NCBI GenBank assembly: GCA_965205235.1
Contig: CBDBGD010000004.1
Location: 67,670-131,669 of the forward strand
DNA length: 64,000 bases
Source of the DNA: CBDBGD01 sp965205235
GTDB lineage: Bacteria; Chloroflexota; Dehalococcoidia; Lucifugimonadales; UBA1127
Direction: 5' to 3'
In this document: positions 41,679-50,441 of the stretch, piece after piece
Layout of the letters: each line of letters opens with the position of its first letter
Numbering within the stretch: position 1 is the stretch's first letter
The notes under the pieces: model-generated
Databases searched by the model: none
What the model was told of the DNA's origin: nothing
Seen by the model: the letters and a program-made list of their open reading frames with translations, nothing else
Made by a program: the position numbers and the translations under genes

Positions 41679-42311
41679 ATGCCCCTGGAGCTACAGTTGG
41701 ACAAGGACGGCCTGGTGCCCGCCATCGCACAGGACGCGGAGACGGGGCAGGTCCTCATGCTGGGATACGTCTCGCCGGGATCACTGCGGCGCACGCTGGA
41801 GGGAGGCACGGCCGAGTTCTACAGCCGCAGCCGAGAGGACCTGTGGCACAAGGGCGAGGTCTCCGGGAACTTCCTCCACGTCCAGTCCATCGCCGCCGAC
41901 TGCGACGGGGACACGCTGCTACTGGCCGTCAAACCCGACGGCCCAGCCTGCCACACGGGCAACACTTCCTGCTTCTTCACTGTGGTGGAGGAGCTGCCCG
42001 AGAGCTTCCGCCGCCAGGACCGGGGGTCAGGAATCCTGGAAGACCTCTTCGCCGTGGTGCGGGAGCGGCAGAAGGAGATGCCGGAGGGGAGCTACACGGC
42101 CTCGCTGCTGGGGGCGGGCCCCGCCCGGGTGGCGCAGAAGGTGGTGGAGGAGGCGGGCGAGACCGCCATCGCCGCCGCTCAAGGGCAGAGCGAAGAGCTT
42201 GCCGGCGAGGTGGCCGACCTCTTGTACCACACGCTGGTCCTCCTGGCCGCCTCAGGCCTGACACCGGAGAAGGTCTGGGCAGAGCTGCGACGGCGCCGAC
42301 AGGGCGAGTAG
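41679..42311 (+). CDS. hisIE: Bifunctional phosphoribosyl-AMP cyclohydrolase / phosphoribosyl-ATP pyrophosphatase
   Basis: Second and third steps of histidine synthesis in one 210-residue chain. The HisI half has AIAQDAETGQVLMLGYV, the zinc/magnesium sites SIAADCDGD and ACHTGNTSCF; the HisE half has ARVAQKVVEEAGETAIAAAQG and EVADLLYHTLVLLA, the MazG-like helices. ATG after GGGAGG. Twelve bases before thrB. Confidence 0.96.
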   Translation: MPLELQLDKDGLVPAIAQDAETGQVLMLGYVSPGSLRRTLEGGTAEFYSRSREDLWHKGEVSGNFLHVQSIAADCDGDTLLLAVKPDGPACHTGNTSCFFTVVEELPESFRRQDRGSGILEDLFAVVRERQKEMPEGSYTASLLGAGPARVAQKVVEEAGETAIAAAQGQSEELAGEVADLLYHTLVLLAASGLTPEKVWAELRRRRQGE

Positions 42312-42323
42312 GCTCTTCCTCCG

Positions 42324-43229
42324 ATGCCCACTCGTGTTGAGGTAGCCGCGCCGGCGACAACGGCCAACCTAGGCCCCGGCTTCGACTGCCTGGCAATGGC
42401 GCTCGACGTGTGGAACACAGTCACGCTGGAGGTGGGCGGGCGCGGCGTGGAGGTCCACGGCGAGGGCGACGGGGTGCTCAGCCTGGGCGCGGACAACCTG
42501 GTCCATCGAGCGGCGGTGGCACTGTTCCGCGAGACGGGCATGTCACCGCCAAACTTCGCCCTGACCTGCCACAACGCCATCCCGCTGGAGCGAGGACTGG
42601 GCAGCAGCGCGGCCGCGGCGGTCGGGGGCCTGCTGGCCGCCAACGCGCTGTGCGACGAGCCGCTGTCGCCCCAGGAGTTGCTGCGCCTGGCTGTCCGGCT
42701 GGAGGGACACCCGGACAACGCCGCGGCGGCCCTCTTCGGGGGGTGTCAGATCGTGGCGCAGGACGGAGACGAGCTTCTGTGCGCACCGGCGCCGCTGCCG
42801 TCGGAGCTACGTGCGGTGCTGTTCGTCCCGGACGAGGCGATGAACACTGCACAGGCGCGGGCGGTCCTCCCGCCCGTGGTGTCACGGCAGGATGCGGCCT
42901 TCAACGCAGCCCGCACGGCGCTGCTGGTGAACGCGCTGGCCGCGGGCCGCCTGGAGCATCTCAGGACTGCGACGCAGGACCGGCTGCACCAGCCGCAGCG
43001 GGAGGTGCTGTTCCCCGCCATGCGCCTCATCTTCTCGGCGGCGCTGAACGCGGGGGCACACGGCGTCTTCCTCTCGGGCGCAGGGTCGACGGTGCTGGCG
43101 CTGGCCAGCGCACGCGAGATGACCATCGGCTACGAGATGGCGGATGTGGCCGAGAAAGCCGGAGTGCGGGGCGACATTCGCGTGGTGGACCTGAGCGCAC
43201 GGGGCGCGCACGTGGTCCGGGCGGAGTAG
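42324..43229 (+). CDS. thrB: Homoserine kinase
   Basis: GHMP kinase phosphorylating homoserine on the way to threonine. 301 residues; VAAPATTANLGPGFDCLAMAL start, ATP loop PLERGLGSSAAAAVGGL and C-terminal GVFLSGAGSTVLAL motif 3. Last gene of the plus-strand run; converges with the amidohydrolase gene 14 bases away. thrA and thrC are not in the window. Confidence 0.95.
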   Translation: MPTRVEVAAPATTANLGPGFDCLAMALDVWNTVTLEVGGRGVEVHGEGDGVLSLGADNLVHRAAVALFRETGMSPPNFALTCHNAIPLERGLGSSAAAAVGGLLAANALCDEPLSPQELLRLAVRLEGHPDNAAAALFGGCQIVAQDGDELLCAPAPLPSELRAVLFVPDEAMNTAQARAVLPPVVSRQDAAFNAARTALLVNALAAGRLEHLRTATQDRLHQPQREVLFPAMRLIFSAALNAGAHGVFLSGAGSTVLALASAREMTIGYEMADVAEKAGVRGDIRVVDLSARGAHVVRAE

Positions 43230-43242
43230 CGAGGCCCGCCTT

Positions 43243-44724
43243 CTACCGTCGCACGACGGGGAGCAGGGGCGGGAACATCTCCTGTGACGAGCGGTTGGCG
43301 TGGTCTCGCGCGACGATGCCCGCCTTGTACCGCAGCCAGGCGTCCTGGGTGCGGGCGCCCAACTCCTCCTCGTCGACGCCGACCACGCGGCCGGCCTCCA
43401 CCACGACCTTGCCGTCGACGAGCACGGTGTCGCAGTTGTGGCGATTGCAGAAGTGGATGAGGGTCCGCAGGGGGTCGTCGACAGGGCCCGCGGTCAGGGG
43501 CGGTAGGTTGAAGATGCTGATATCGGCGACGCAGCCGGGGGCCAAGCGTCCCAGGTCGTCACGGCCAAGAGCCCTGGCGCCGCCGACGGTGGCGGCGTTG
43601 TAGAAGTCCCGCATAAGGCCAGCCAGCCGGTCGCGCTCCACCACCTTGTTCACCATGGAGCCGACGCGCATCTCCTCCAGCAGGTCGGGCGGGAAGGTGT
43701 CGCAGCCCAAGCCCATGTTGACGCCCGCGGCCACGTAGCGGCTGAAGGATTCAAGGGTGACACCGCCCCGGGCGTAGACCACAGGGCAGTGGCAGACGTT
43801 GGTCCCGCTACGGGCCAAGAGCTCCAGGTCCCGACCCGGCGGGTCATCCGTTCGGCTGTGGCCGGCGACGTAGAGGGCGTGGACGAGGGTCACCTGGGGC
43901 CCCAGGAAGCCGATGCCGTCCAGCCACTCCACCATGGAGACGCCGGTCCTTGCTTTCGAGTCCTCGAACTCGTCCACGTGTTGGGAGAAGTGGGAGCGAA
44001 CGTGGACGTCGCCCAGGAGCTTGGACTGGCGCATGGTCTCCTTGAGGAGGTCATCGGAGCACTTCTCGGAGCGATAGGGGAAGAGGAAGCCGTTGAGACG
44101 CCCGCTGGCGCGGCCATGAAGGTGCTTGATGAAGTCGATAGCGCGGTCCATGCCCGCCTGGGCCTTTTTCGAGTCCCACCTGGTGTGGCGCGTGCCGTCC
44201 GGGTCCGTGTAGTCGCAGCCCTCCATGTAGATGTGGGCGAGCCAGGCGCGGGCGCCCATGCGCTCAGCGGCTTCGGCCAAGGCATGCGGCTCCTGGGAGG
44301 GGTCTTCCCAGAGCTTGGTGGAGCCGGTGGTAACGGCGCCGAAGGAGGTGTTGCCCGCCTTCAGCAGGGCGGCAACGCAGAACTCGGCGCTGGTGCGAAA
44401 GTCCTCATCGGTGAAGACGTGGGCCCGGTCGGGGTCCAGGTCGAGGAGCGACGGCGGGCGGTTGTAGCCTGCGCCTCGGAGCTGGTCGATACTCAGCACC
44501 TGGAGGTCGAGGTTGGCGATGCAGTGCAGGTTGACGAGGCCGGGGGAGACGATCTTGCCGCTCGCGTCGATGGTGCGCTCCGCCTGGGGGCAGGCAGGGT
44601 CGTCGGGGAAGCCGACGAAGGCGATGCGGTCGTCCTCCACGACCACGACGCCGCCCTCCAAGGCCTGGTGGCCGCCAGGGCCCCAGCCGATAACCCAGCC
44701 GCCTTGAATCGCAGTGCGAACCAT
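43243..44724 (-). CDS. Cytosine deaminase/TRZ-ATZ type amidohydrolase with altered metal site
   Basis: COG0402-type hydrolase of 493 residues with composite beta domains. GKIVSPGLVNLHCIANLD is where the family has HxH: His67 is kept but the second His is Ile69. Later HVRSHFSQHVDEF, TLVHALYVAG and GLGCDTFPPDLLEEMR supply the remaining ligands (His, His, Asp); VNKVVERDRLAGLMRDFYNAATVGGARALG and LAPGCVADISIFNL close the fold. The ATG at 44724 follows GGAGGAG; longer frames are ignored. Probably an enzyme of heterocycle or guanidine-like substrates with changed metal coordination; reaction unknown. Pairs with the NHL gene 16 bases upstream. Confidence 0.85.
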   Translation of the reverse strand: MVRTAIQGGWVIGWGPGGHQALEGGVVVVEDDRIAFVGFPDDPACPQAERTIDASGKIVSPGLVNLHCIANLDLQVLSIDQLRGAGYNRPPSLLDLDPDRAHVFTDEDFRTSAEFCVAALLKAGNTSFGAVTTGSTKLWEDPSQEPHALAEAAERMGARAWLAHIYMEGCDYTDPDGTRHTRWDSKKAQAGMDRAIDFIKHLHGRASGRLNGFLFPYRSEKCSDDLLKETMRQSKLLGDVHVRSHFSQHVDEFEDSKARTGVSMVEWLDGIGFLGPQVTLVHALYVAGHSRTDDPPGRDLELLARSGTNVCHCPVVYARGGVTLESFSRYVAAGVNMGLGCDTFPPDLLEEMRVGSMVNKVVERDRLAGLMRDFYNAATVGGARALGRDDLGRLAPGCVADISIFNLPPLTAGPVDDPLRTLIHFCNRHNCDTVLVDGKVVVEAGRVVGVDEEELGARTQDAWLRYKAGIVARDHANRSSQEMFPPLLPVVRR

Positions 44725-44740
44725 TTTTCTCCTCCGACGT

Positions 44741-45682
44741 CTAGACCCGGCGGTACTTCGATAGGCTGCGCAACTCCCGGGGCGGGTCCATCTCCGAGCC
44801 CCGGATGGTGTAGGAGACTTCAGAGACGTAGAGGTCGCCGCGGGAGTCGACGGCGATGCCGTGAGGGGCGATGAACTGGCCCGGCCCCTCGCCCTCCTCG
44901 GGGGCGCCAAAGCGGCAGACCAGCTTTCCCTGAAGGTCGTAGATGCTGACCCGATGGCCGAGGCCGGGAGCGTCGTCCACGCCCTTCATCCCGTTGAGCT
45001 CGCCGATGTAGATGTGGTCTTGCCACAGGACCATGGAGTCCGGCCGGTGGATGTTGTTCCACATGGTGATGAACCGGCCCGTGGGGTCGAAGACCTGGAC
45101 GCGGTGGGACTCCCGGTCGGCCACGTAGATGCGCTCGTCCGGGCCGACGACGACGTTGTGGGGGCGGATGAACTGGCCGGCGTCGATGCCGGAGCTGCCC
45201 CAGGTCAGCTCGTGCTCGCCCTGGGCCGAGAAGACGTGGACTGCGGCGTTGCCATAGCCGTCGGTGATGTAGAGCTGGCCGGTCCGGGGCATGATGGCGG
45301 CGGAGGTGGGGCGATTGAAGGGCTTGCCTCCCCACTTGGGGGCGGGCTGCCCGCGTATGCCGATCTCCTGGAGCCGCTCGCCCTGGGGGGTGAACCGCTG
45401 CACGGTGTGTATGCCGTCGTCGACCGCCAGGACCGTGTCGTCGGGGGCGATGGCGAGGCCGTGGGTGCGGTCGGTGAAGAGGCCCTCCCCGAAGGACCGG
45501 AGGAACCGCCCCTCGCGGTCGAAGACGATGATGGGGTGCTCGCCGCGGGTGAGGACGTAGACGTTGTCCTGGGAGTCGACGGCGACGCCGGGGCACTCGC
45601 GGAAGCGCCAGTCGTCGGGAAGCTGCGCCCAGTCCTCCACGTACTCGAACCGGAAATCGCCGGTACCGTAGGTCTCAGCCAT
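44741..45682 (-). CDS. NHL-repeat beta-propeller protein
   Basis: 313-residue protein built of NHL-type blades: PGVAVDSQDNVYVLTRGEHPIIVFDREG, THGLAIAPDDTVLAVDDGIHTVQRF, PHNVVVGPDERIYVADRESHRVQVFDPTG and PHGIAVDSRGDLYVSEV are four clear blades, with two weaker between. Related to peptidyl-alpha-hydroxyglycine lyase-like and SMP-30-like proteins. No signal peptide is evident. Just upstream of the amidohydrolase on the same strand, so the two may act on one substrate; function unassigned. Confidence 0.82.
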   Translation of the reverse strand: MAETYGTGDFRFEYVEDWAQLPDDWRFRECPGVAVDSQDNVYVLTRGEHPIIVFDREGRFLRSFGEGLFTDRTHGLAIAPDDTVLAVDDGIHTVQRFTPQGERLQEIGIRGQPAPKWGGKPFNRPTSAAIMPRTGQLYITDGYGNAAVHVFSAQGEHELTWGSSGIDAGQFIRPHNVVVGPDERIYVADRESHRVQVFDPTGRFITMWNNIHRPDSMVLWQDHIYIGELNGMKGVDDAPGLGHRVSIYDLQGKLVCRFGAPEEGEGPGQFIAPHGIAVDSRGDLYVSEVSYTIRGSEMDPPRELRSLSKYRRV

Positions 45683-45711
45683 CGCCGTCCCCTCTCTCCA
45701 CGTCCTGGTCG

Positions 45712-46719
45712 CTACTCCACGAAGTCCAGATCAGAGAGCACTTCGGCGATGCTCTCAAGGTCGTCGGGGCTAAACTGACCCGCCACAGTGAGCACTTTCT
45801 CTTCAGCGGTGACTTCAAGACCGCCCAGCAGCTCGCTCAGCTCCGGGGCGGCGCCGAAGAGGGTGACGAGCCCCAGCAGGGCCTCGATGGCCTGCCGGGC
45901 GCTGCTCGCCTGCTCGGCGTCTGGGTAGGCCACGGTGAACTGGAAGGCGAAGTCCTGCTGCACGGCGTCGATGGTGGCGCCGACGGAGCGCACCTCGGTG
46001 AGGAAGCTCATGTCGATGGGAAGGTTGCCGAGGCCAAAATCGCCGTCCTCATCCTTCCGGCCCTCGCCGAAGAGGCCGTCCGACGTGAGGAGAAAGAGCT
46101 TCGCCGGGGGGTCGCCCAGGGCCGTGAAGGAGTCCCGAAGCTCTCCGTCCAGCGCAGCGGCTTCCCCCGTTCGCACGTCGATGACGGCCTTCGCCAACTC
46201 CAGCGCGCCGACGAGGAGCAGGTCGTCGGCGAGGAAGGCCAACGCCTTGTCCTCTCCGATCGTGTAGAGGTTGTGCCCTCTGTGAACGATGACCGCGAGG
46301 TCGTCGGCCTTCTCCTGCGCGGCCTCCTTGACCTTCGCCTCGTCATAGGGGCCGGCGACAAGCACTGCACCCTGCTGCTGGGACGTCCGGAATACGAGCA
46401 CCTGCTCCATAGCCGCAAGGTCCACGCCGCTGCCATCCTGCACCTGCGCCAGGGCATCGTCCAGCGTACTGTCGCCGAGGAGGCTGAGGGCCTGGTCAAG
46501 GGCATCCCGCACGTTCGTGTCGCCGAGGGCCCGCTCGGGCTGTACGGAACCCAGCATGACGGTGTCAGCGGGCACGGAGTCCAAGAGGAGGGCGCCCTCT
46601 CCTCCAGCGGTGCAGGCCGCCAGCGCGAGAGTCGTCGCGAGGACGCCTGCGAGCAGGAAGCGCTGCAAGAGGCTTCGCCGACGTCTGGAGTCGCTGTCGT
46701 TGCTCATTGCGGCTGTCAT
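45712..46719 (-). CDS. Lipoprotein of unknown function
   Basis: 335 residues with RRRR, a hydrophobic stretch and the lipobox LALAAC (Cys36). The exported part is acidic, helical and Ala/Leu-rich (LDQALSLLGDSTLDDALAQVQDGSG, KVKEAAQEKADDLAVIVHRGHNLYTIGEDKALAFLADDLLLVG), resembling substrate-binding or DUF3352-like surface proteins without a clear family. Start uncertain: ATG at 46719 or 46707, or TTG at 46728; none has a strong ribosome site. Followed by the NHL gene after 30 bases. Confidence 0.75.
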   Translation of the reverse strand: MTAAMSNDSDSRRRRSLLQRFLLAGVLATTLALAACTAGGEGALLLDSVPADTVMLGSVQPERALGDTNVRDALDQALSLLGDSTLDDALAQVQDGSGVDLAAMEQVLVFRTSQQQGAVLVAGPYDEAKVKEAAQEKADDLAVIVHRGHNLYTIGEDKALAFLADDLLLVGALELAKAVIDVRTGEAAALDGELRDSFTALGDPPAKLFLLTSDGLFGEGRKDEDGDFGLGNLPIDMSFLTEVRSVGATIDAVQQDFAFQFTVAYPDAEQASSARQAIEALLGLVTLFGAAPELSELLGGLEVTAEEKVLTVAGQFSPDDLESIAEVLSDLDFVE

Positions 46720-46835
46720 GTCAGTCAAAGGTCTGCCCTAACGCGCATGATACAGGACGCAAGCCCAATCTGGCGACAGAAGAAGCGCACGGGGTAGGAG
46801 TAGCAGACTGGTCCGCCAGCGGCTGTGAGCCCGCC

Positions 46836-46874
46836 AAAAAAAGAAGGAGGGGGCCCTTCCAGAGAGCCCCCTCC
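46836..46874 (-). terminator. Intrinsic terminator of the collagen-like gene
   Basis: On the minus strand GGAGGGGGC and GCCCCCTCC form the stem around an 11-base loop, followed by TTCTTTTTTT: a classical rho-independent terminator 18 bases after the stop. Confidence 0.85.
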
Positions 46875-46891
46875 TACTGAGAGCCTAGCTT

Positions 46892-48016
46892 CTAGTTGAC
46901 CAGGGCGCAGACGGCGTAGGCACGCACGCCCCAGTTGTCGCCTCCAGTGGGGCCGCTGGCAGTGACCTGCCAACCACCGGGCACCTCACCGGCGATACCG
47001 GTGGGGCGGGTCTCGGTGATGGACACGTCGGTAGCGGAGCCGAGCACTGCCACTCCGCCGGAAATGGCGTGGTGGTCTTCACCGGCATCCATGCAGCTGG
47101 CCGTGGCCGACTTGCTGCCATCGGTGTTGTTCTCGGCGCTGTCCGAGGTGACGATGACGAGGTCGCTGATTCCAGGCTCGCCCTGGATGCCCTGGGCGCC
47201 GTGCGGTCCCTGGACACCCTGCGGCCCCGCGATGCCCTGCGGGCCCTGGCGACCCTGTTCACCGGGAGGTCCCTGGAGTCCCTGAGGCCCCTGGGGTCCC
47301 TCAACGCCCTGCTCACCACGATCGCCCTTGACGCCCTGGGCGCCGGGTGCTCCGGGAGCTCCGGGCTGTCCGGGAGAACCCTGCTCACCCTGGGGGCCCT
47401 GCTCGCCCTGGGGGCCCTGCTCGCCCTGGGTTCCCTGGGGGCCCTGCTCACCCTGGATGCCCTGGAGACCCTGGGGACCCTGCGGGCCTGTATCGCCCTT
47501 CTCACCACGAGCGCCTACCGGGCCCTGGGGACCCGTTGGTCCCTGAGGACCCGTGGGTCCAGGCGGTCCACCGGGAGTTCCAGGCGGCCCCTCGGGACCC
47601 TCGGGCCCTGGAGGACCCTCCGGACCCTGAGCGCCCGTGAGACCCTGCTCACCCTGGATGCCCTGAGGACCCTGCGGGCCGCCAGCGGGGCCCTGCTCAC
47701 CCTGAGGGCCTGCCGGGCCTGTGTTGCCCCTCAGCCCCTGGGGGCCCTGAACGCCCGCCGGGCCCTGATCGCCCTGGGGGCCACGATCGCCCTGGGGGCC
47801 TTCCACGCCCTGGGGACCCTGGGGGCCTGCGGGGCCCTGAACGCCCGCGGGGCCCTGGGGGCCTTCCACGCCCTGGGGACCCTGAGCGCCTTGCTGGCCT
47901 GGCGGACCTGTATCACCGACACAGGCGGCCGCAAGGATCGCAACGACAACCATGAAAGCCGCGAGGCCTAGCCTCCGTGGGGCCGAAGCTCCTGTAGGGC
48001 GAATAGTGCTCTTCAT
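46892..48016 (-). CDS. Collagen-like surface lipoprotein
   Basis: 374 residues. Signal peptide with lipobox ILAAAC (Cys32), then from residue 34 to about 284 an almost unbroken Gly-X-Y array: 83 triplets in three blocks of 26, 12 and 45, each joined by one extra Gly (PAGGPQ and TPGGPP). X and Y are mainly Pro, Glu and Gln, with GEQGPQ and GPQGPQ units frequent. A C-terminal globular domain of about 90 residues (ISDLVIVTSDSAENNTDG...YAVCALVN), with two cysteines, may trimerise the triple helix. Likely an outward stalk anchored by lipid. Own promoter and terminator; role unknown. Confidence 0.9.
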   Translation of the reverse strand: MKSTIRPTGASAPRRLGLAAFMVVVAILAAACVGDTGPPGQQGAQGPQGVEGPQGPAGVQGPAGPQGPQGVEGPQGDRGPQGDQGPAGVQGPQGLRGNTGPAGPQGEQGPAGGPQGPQGIQGEQGLTGAQGPEGPPGPEGPEGPPGTPGGPPGPTGPQGPTGPQGPVGARGEKGDTGPQGPQGLQGIQGEQGPQGTQGEQGPQGEQGPQGEQGSPGQPGAPGAPGAQGVKGDRGEQGVEGPQGPQGLQGPPGEQGRQGPQGIAGPQGVQGPHGAQGIQGEPGISDLVIVTSDSAENNTDGSKSATASCMDAGEDHHAISGGVAVLGSATDVSITETRPTGIAGEVPGGWQVTASGPTGGDNWGVRAYAVCALVN

Positions 48017-48056
48017 GGCAGAAGAAGCCTCCTGTTGCTTGAAAGTCCTAGCGCAA

Positions 48057-48086
48057 AACGTAGCACCCTGTTGGGGTGAGTGTCAA
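48057..48086 (-). promoter_or_regulatory. Promoter of the collagen-like gene
   Basis: On the minus strand TTGACA (48086-48081), 18-base spacer, TACGTT (48062-48057) with TGC before it as in extended -10 promoters. Confidence 0.5.
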
Positions 48087-48292
48087 GGGGGCTGTGGGAA
48101 GATGTGGAGGCGTTCAGCGAGCCCATTTTCAGTCGATTTTTGGAAGGAAATGTGGGCCCGGAGGCCGTCCGGCCAGCGCCCGATCCCCAGGCCGTTCACC
48201 TTCTGAGGGGACAGGGCGACGTTCAACTCGCCTCCACGCACGTGAGGAGGCGCCGCGCGGGGGTGCTGGCAGGGGGATGGCGTGGGGCATCC

Positions 48293-49225
48293 CTACGAGA
48301 TGCGGGAGGTCTGGGCGCCCAGGGACTGAGGAAGGTCGTCCGGCACGGGGAGGGTGGGCCGGATGACCAACACGGGACGCCCGGAGCTGCGCAGGACGTG
48401 GTCGGCAACGCTGCCCAGCACCCAGCGCCCCACGCCGGAACGGCCCCGGGTGCACATGACGGCGAGGCGATTGGGGGCGTCCTGCATCAGGGCGACGAGC
48501 TGGGGCGCCGGCGGGCCGTGGAGGACTTGGGTGCCGACCTGGAGACCTCGGTACGTCAGGAGGCCCTGGTGCTGCTCCAAATAGCTCCGAGCGGAGCTCT
48601 CCGCATGCTCAGCAAGCTCCCAAGCGTACTCCGGAGGGTCCGCCAGAGGGCCGGGGTAGTCGAGATGCGAAGCAGCTCCCAGGGCACGGCCGGATAGCCC
48701 AGCTTCCGAGACTGCTCGAACCAGCGTCAGACCAAGCCCAAGCGCGGATCCCAGCGCCTCGGCGATCGGTAGGGCGGCCTCCGAGAGAGGGGAGCCGTCC
48801 AGAGGGACGACAATACCCTGGAGAGGGGCACCTGACGGGGCGCTCTGTTCCTGGGGGCTAATCAGCAGGAGGGGCGTCTCCGTGCTATGGAGGACCCTGT
48901 CCGCGACGCTGCCATAGGCCAGGCGGTTGAGCCCGGAGCGGCCTCGTGTGGACATGGCAATGAGGTGGAAGCCCTTTTCCTCCGCATAGCGCACGATGGC
49001 CGCGGCGGGCCTTCCTCGCACGGACGCGGTCTCCACCTGGAGGCCCTGACCTCGCAGTGCTGCGGCGGTGCGCTCCAGGTACTCCGGCTTGCGGCTGCGG
49101 CCACCCCCGGACACATGGAGGAGGGTCAGAGGCGCCGCCAAAGCCCGCGCGACCTGGGCCGCGTAGGGGATGATGGCCTCCCCCGGACTTGACCCGTCCA
49201 GGGGGAGCAGTATGCGCCCGAACAT
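48293..49225 (-). CDS. Tandem-domain universal stress protein
   Basis: Two UspA domains in 310 residues: first FGRILLPLDGSSPGEAIIPYA with FHLIAMSTRGRSGLNRLAYGSVADRVLHSTETPLLLI; second GIVVPLDGSPLSEAALPIAEAL with LAVMCTRGRSGVGRWVLGSVADHVLRSSGRPVLVIR. Both carry the GRSG...GSVA nucleotide-binding loop, so both should bind ATP. The ATG follows GGAGGAGGAGG. Paired on the same strand with the USP-cNMP fusion 115 bases upstream. Confidence 0.93.
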   Translation of the reverse strand: MFGRILLPLDGSSPGEAIIPYAAQVARALAAPLTLLHVSGGGRSRKPEYLERTAAALRGQGLQVETASVRGRPAAAIVRYAEEKGFHLIAMSTRGRSGLNRLAYGSVADRVLHSTETPLLLISPQEQSAPSGAPLQGIVVPLDGSPLSEAALPIAEALGSALGLGLTLVRAVSEAGLSGRALGAASHLDYPGPLADPPEYAWELAEHAESSARSYLEQHQGLLTYRGLQVGTQVLHGPPAPQLVALMQDAPNRLAVMCTRGRSGVGRWVLGSVADHVLRSSGRPVLVIRPTLPVPDDLPQSLGAQTSRIS

Positions 49226-49340
49226 GTCCTCCTCCTCCGAGGGTCGGGGACCCAACTCCGTGGCAACGGGGACGCTGCGGCGACGGTCAGGTCGATGGGC
49301 GCCGCTCTCCGTGCCCCGCTACCGGCAGGATGGCTGCAAT

Positions 49341-50309
49341 CTACGTTCCGCCGGCGTCCCGCAGCTCCCGCTCCGCACTGGCCGCCAGGTGAATGAGGGT
49401 GTTGCTGTAGCGGGCGGCAAAGATCTGAGCGGCCGATCGGTAGACGTGGCTGCCCAGGGCCGGCTCACGCTCGCACAGGGCGGAAAGCTCGGCGACGGGG
49501 ATTGCGAGGACGTCCATCTCCGTGATGGCCTCGCCGGAGGTGATGAGCGTGCCGGAGCCCAGCAGCGCCGCCAGGGGGAAGGACTCACCGGGGCCGGCCA
49601 CGCGCACGGTGATCTCTCCCATGTCCGAGTAGGCCGAAAGCTGGGCCTCCCCCGCGATGATGACGAAGAGCTTCTGGGCCGGCTCGCCGTGCACGCCCAG
49701 AGCGTCGCCGACGGCGAAGTGCATGCGCTCCCCAAGGGCCGTGACCCGGTCGACCTGGTCGAGCGAGAGGTCGCGGAAGAGGTCCGTCTCCCGGAAGACG
49801 CCGCTGGTGAGCGGCGGGGTGGAGGGTTCCATACCGGCGGCAGCCATGGCCGCGGCAACGGCGCCCACGGGCGCTCTCTCTGCGACCTCGGCGGCGGTGA
49901 GGACCATGACCTCCACGGGGGAGCTCCGTATGACCTCCCGAGCGATGTTGCCCTTCATCATGCGGGCGAGCCCATGACGGTCATGGGTGTACATGGCGAT
50001 GAGGTCGACGCCGTCGCGCACTGCGGCATTGACGATACCTTCAGGCACGGAGTCGGCGATAGTGGCCTCGCACCGGACGCGCTCGTCGGAGCCAGCCAGG
50101 CTGCGGAGGTAGGAGAGGGCGTTGCCCCGCTCCGACTCGTCCTGCTGGCTGCCGATCAGCACGTGGCCGCCGACCACTCGAGTCCTGGCAGGGGGAATGA
50201 TCTGGAGGAGGACCAGCTCGCCGTCGGTGGCCAGGTCCTCCAGGATGATCTGGGAAAGCCCTTCCGCTTCGCGGGTCCCATCGACGGGCACAAGAACTTT
50301 GCGGTACAT
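49341..50309 (-). CDS. Universal stress domain fused to cyclic-nucleotide-binding domain
   Basis: 322 residues. Residues 1 to about 140 are UspA-like (MYRKVLVPVDGTREAEGLSQ, DLIAMYTHDRHGLARMMKGNIAREVIRSSPVEVMVL), although the GRSG loop reads DRHG. From about 170 a CRP/cNMP-type beta roll follows: LFRDLSLDQVDRVTALGERMHFAVGDALGVHGEPAQKLFVIIAGEAQLSA and GESFPLAALLGSGTLITSGEAI, without a C-terminal DNA-binding HTH. This suggests a signalling protein sensing a nucleotide or stress state. The phosphate-cassette Arg is not obvious, so ligand binding is unproven. Confidence 0.85.
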   Translation of the reverse strand: MYRKVLVPVDGTREAEGLSQIILEDLATDGELVLLQIIPPARTRVVGGHVLIGSQQDESERGNALSYLRSLAGSDERVRCEATIADSVPEGIVNAAVRDGVDLIAMYTHDRHGLARMMKGNIAREVIRSSPVEVMVLTAAEVAERAPVGAVAAAMAAAGMEPSTPPLTSGVFRETDLFRDLSLDQVDRVTALGERMHFAVGDALGVHGEPAQKLFVIIAGEAQLSAYSDMGEITVRVAGPGESFPLAALLGSGTLITSGEAITEMDVLAIPVAELSALCEREPALGSHVYRSAAQIFAARYSNTLIHLAASAERELRDAGGT

Positions 50310-50441
50310 GTCTCACCCCCTATGCTGGTCTTCGCCCGAAAGGTCGCACAGCCCCCCGTGGGGTACAGGGTTGCTGTAGTTGGAGCGTAGTGTGTCCCCT
50401 CGCAATAGTCAACATCGTTCTACTCGTCACAACTTCGCTCC

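Noticed and set aside
46935..47971. Possible CRISPR array or GC-rich tandem DNA repeat
   Set aside because: The periodicity is 9 bases in the sense strand and is explained by Gly-X-Y codons of the collagen-like gene.
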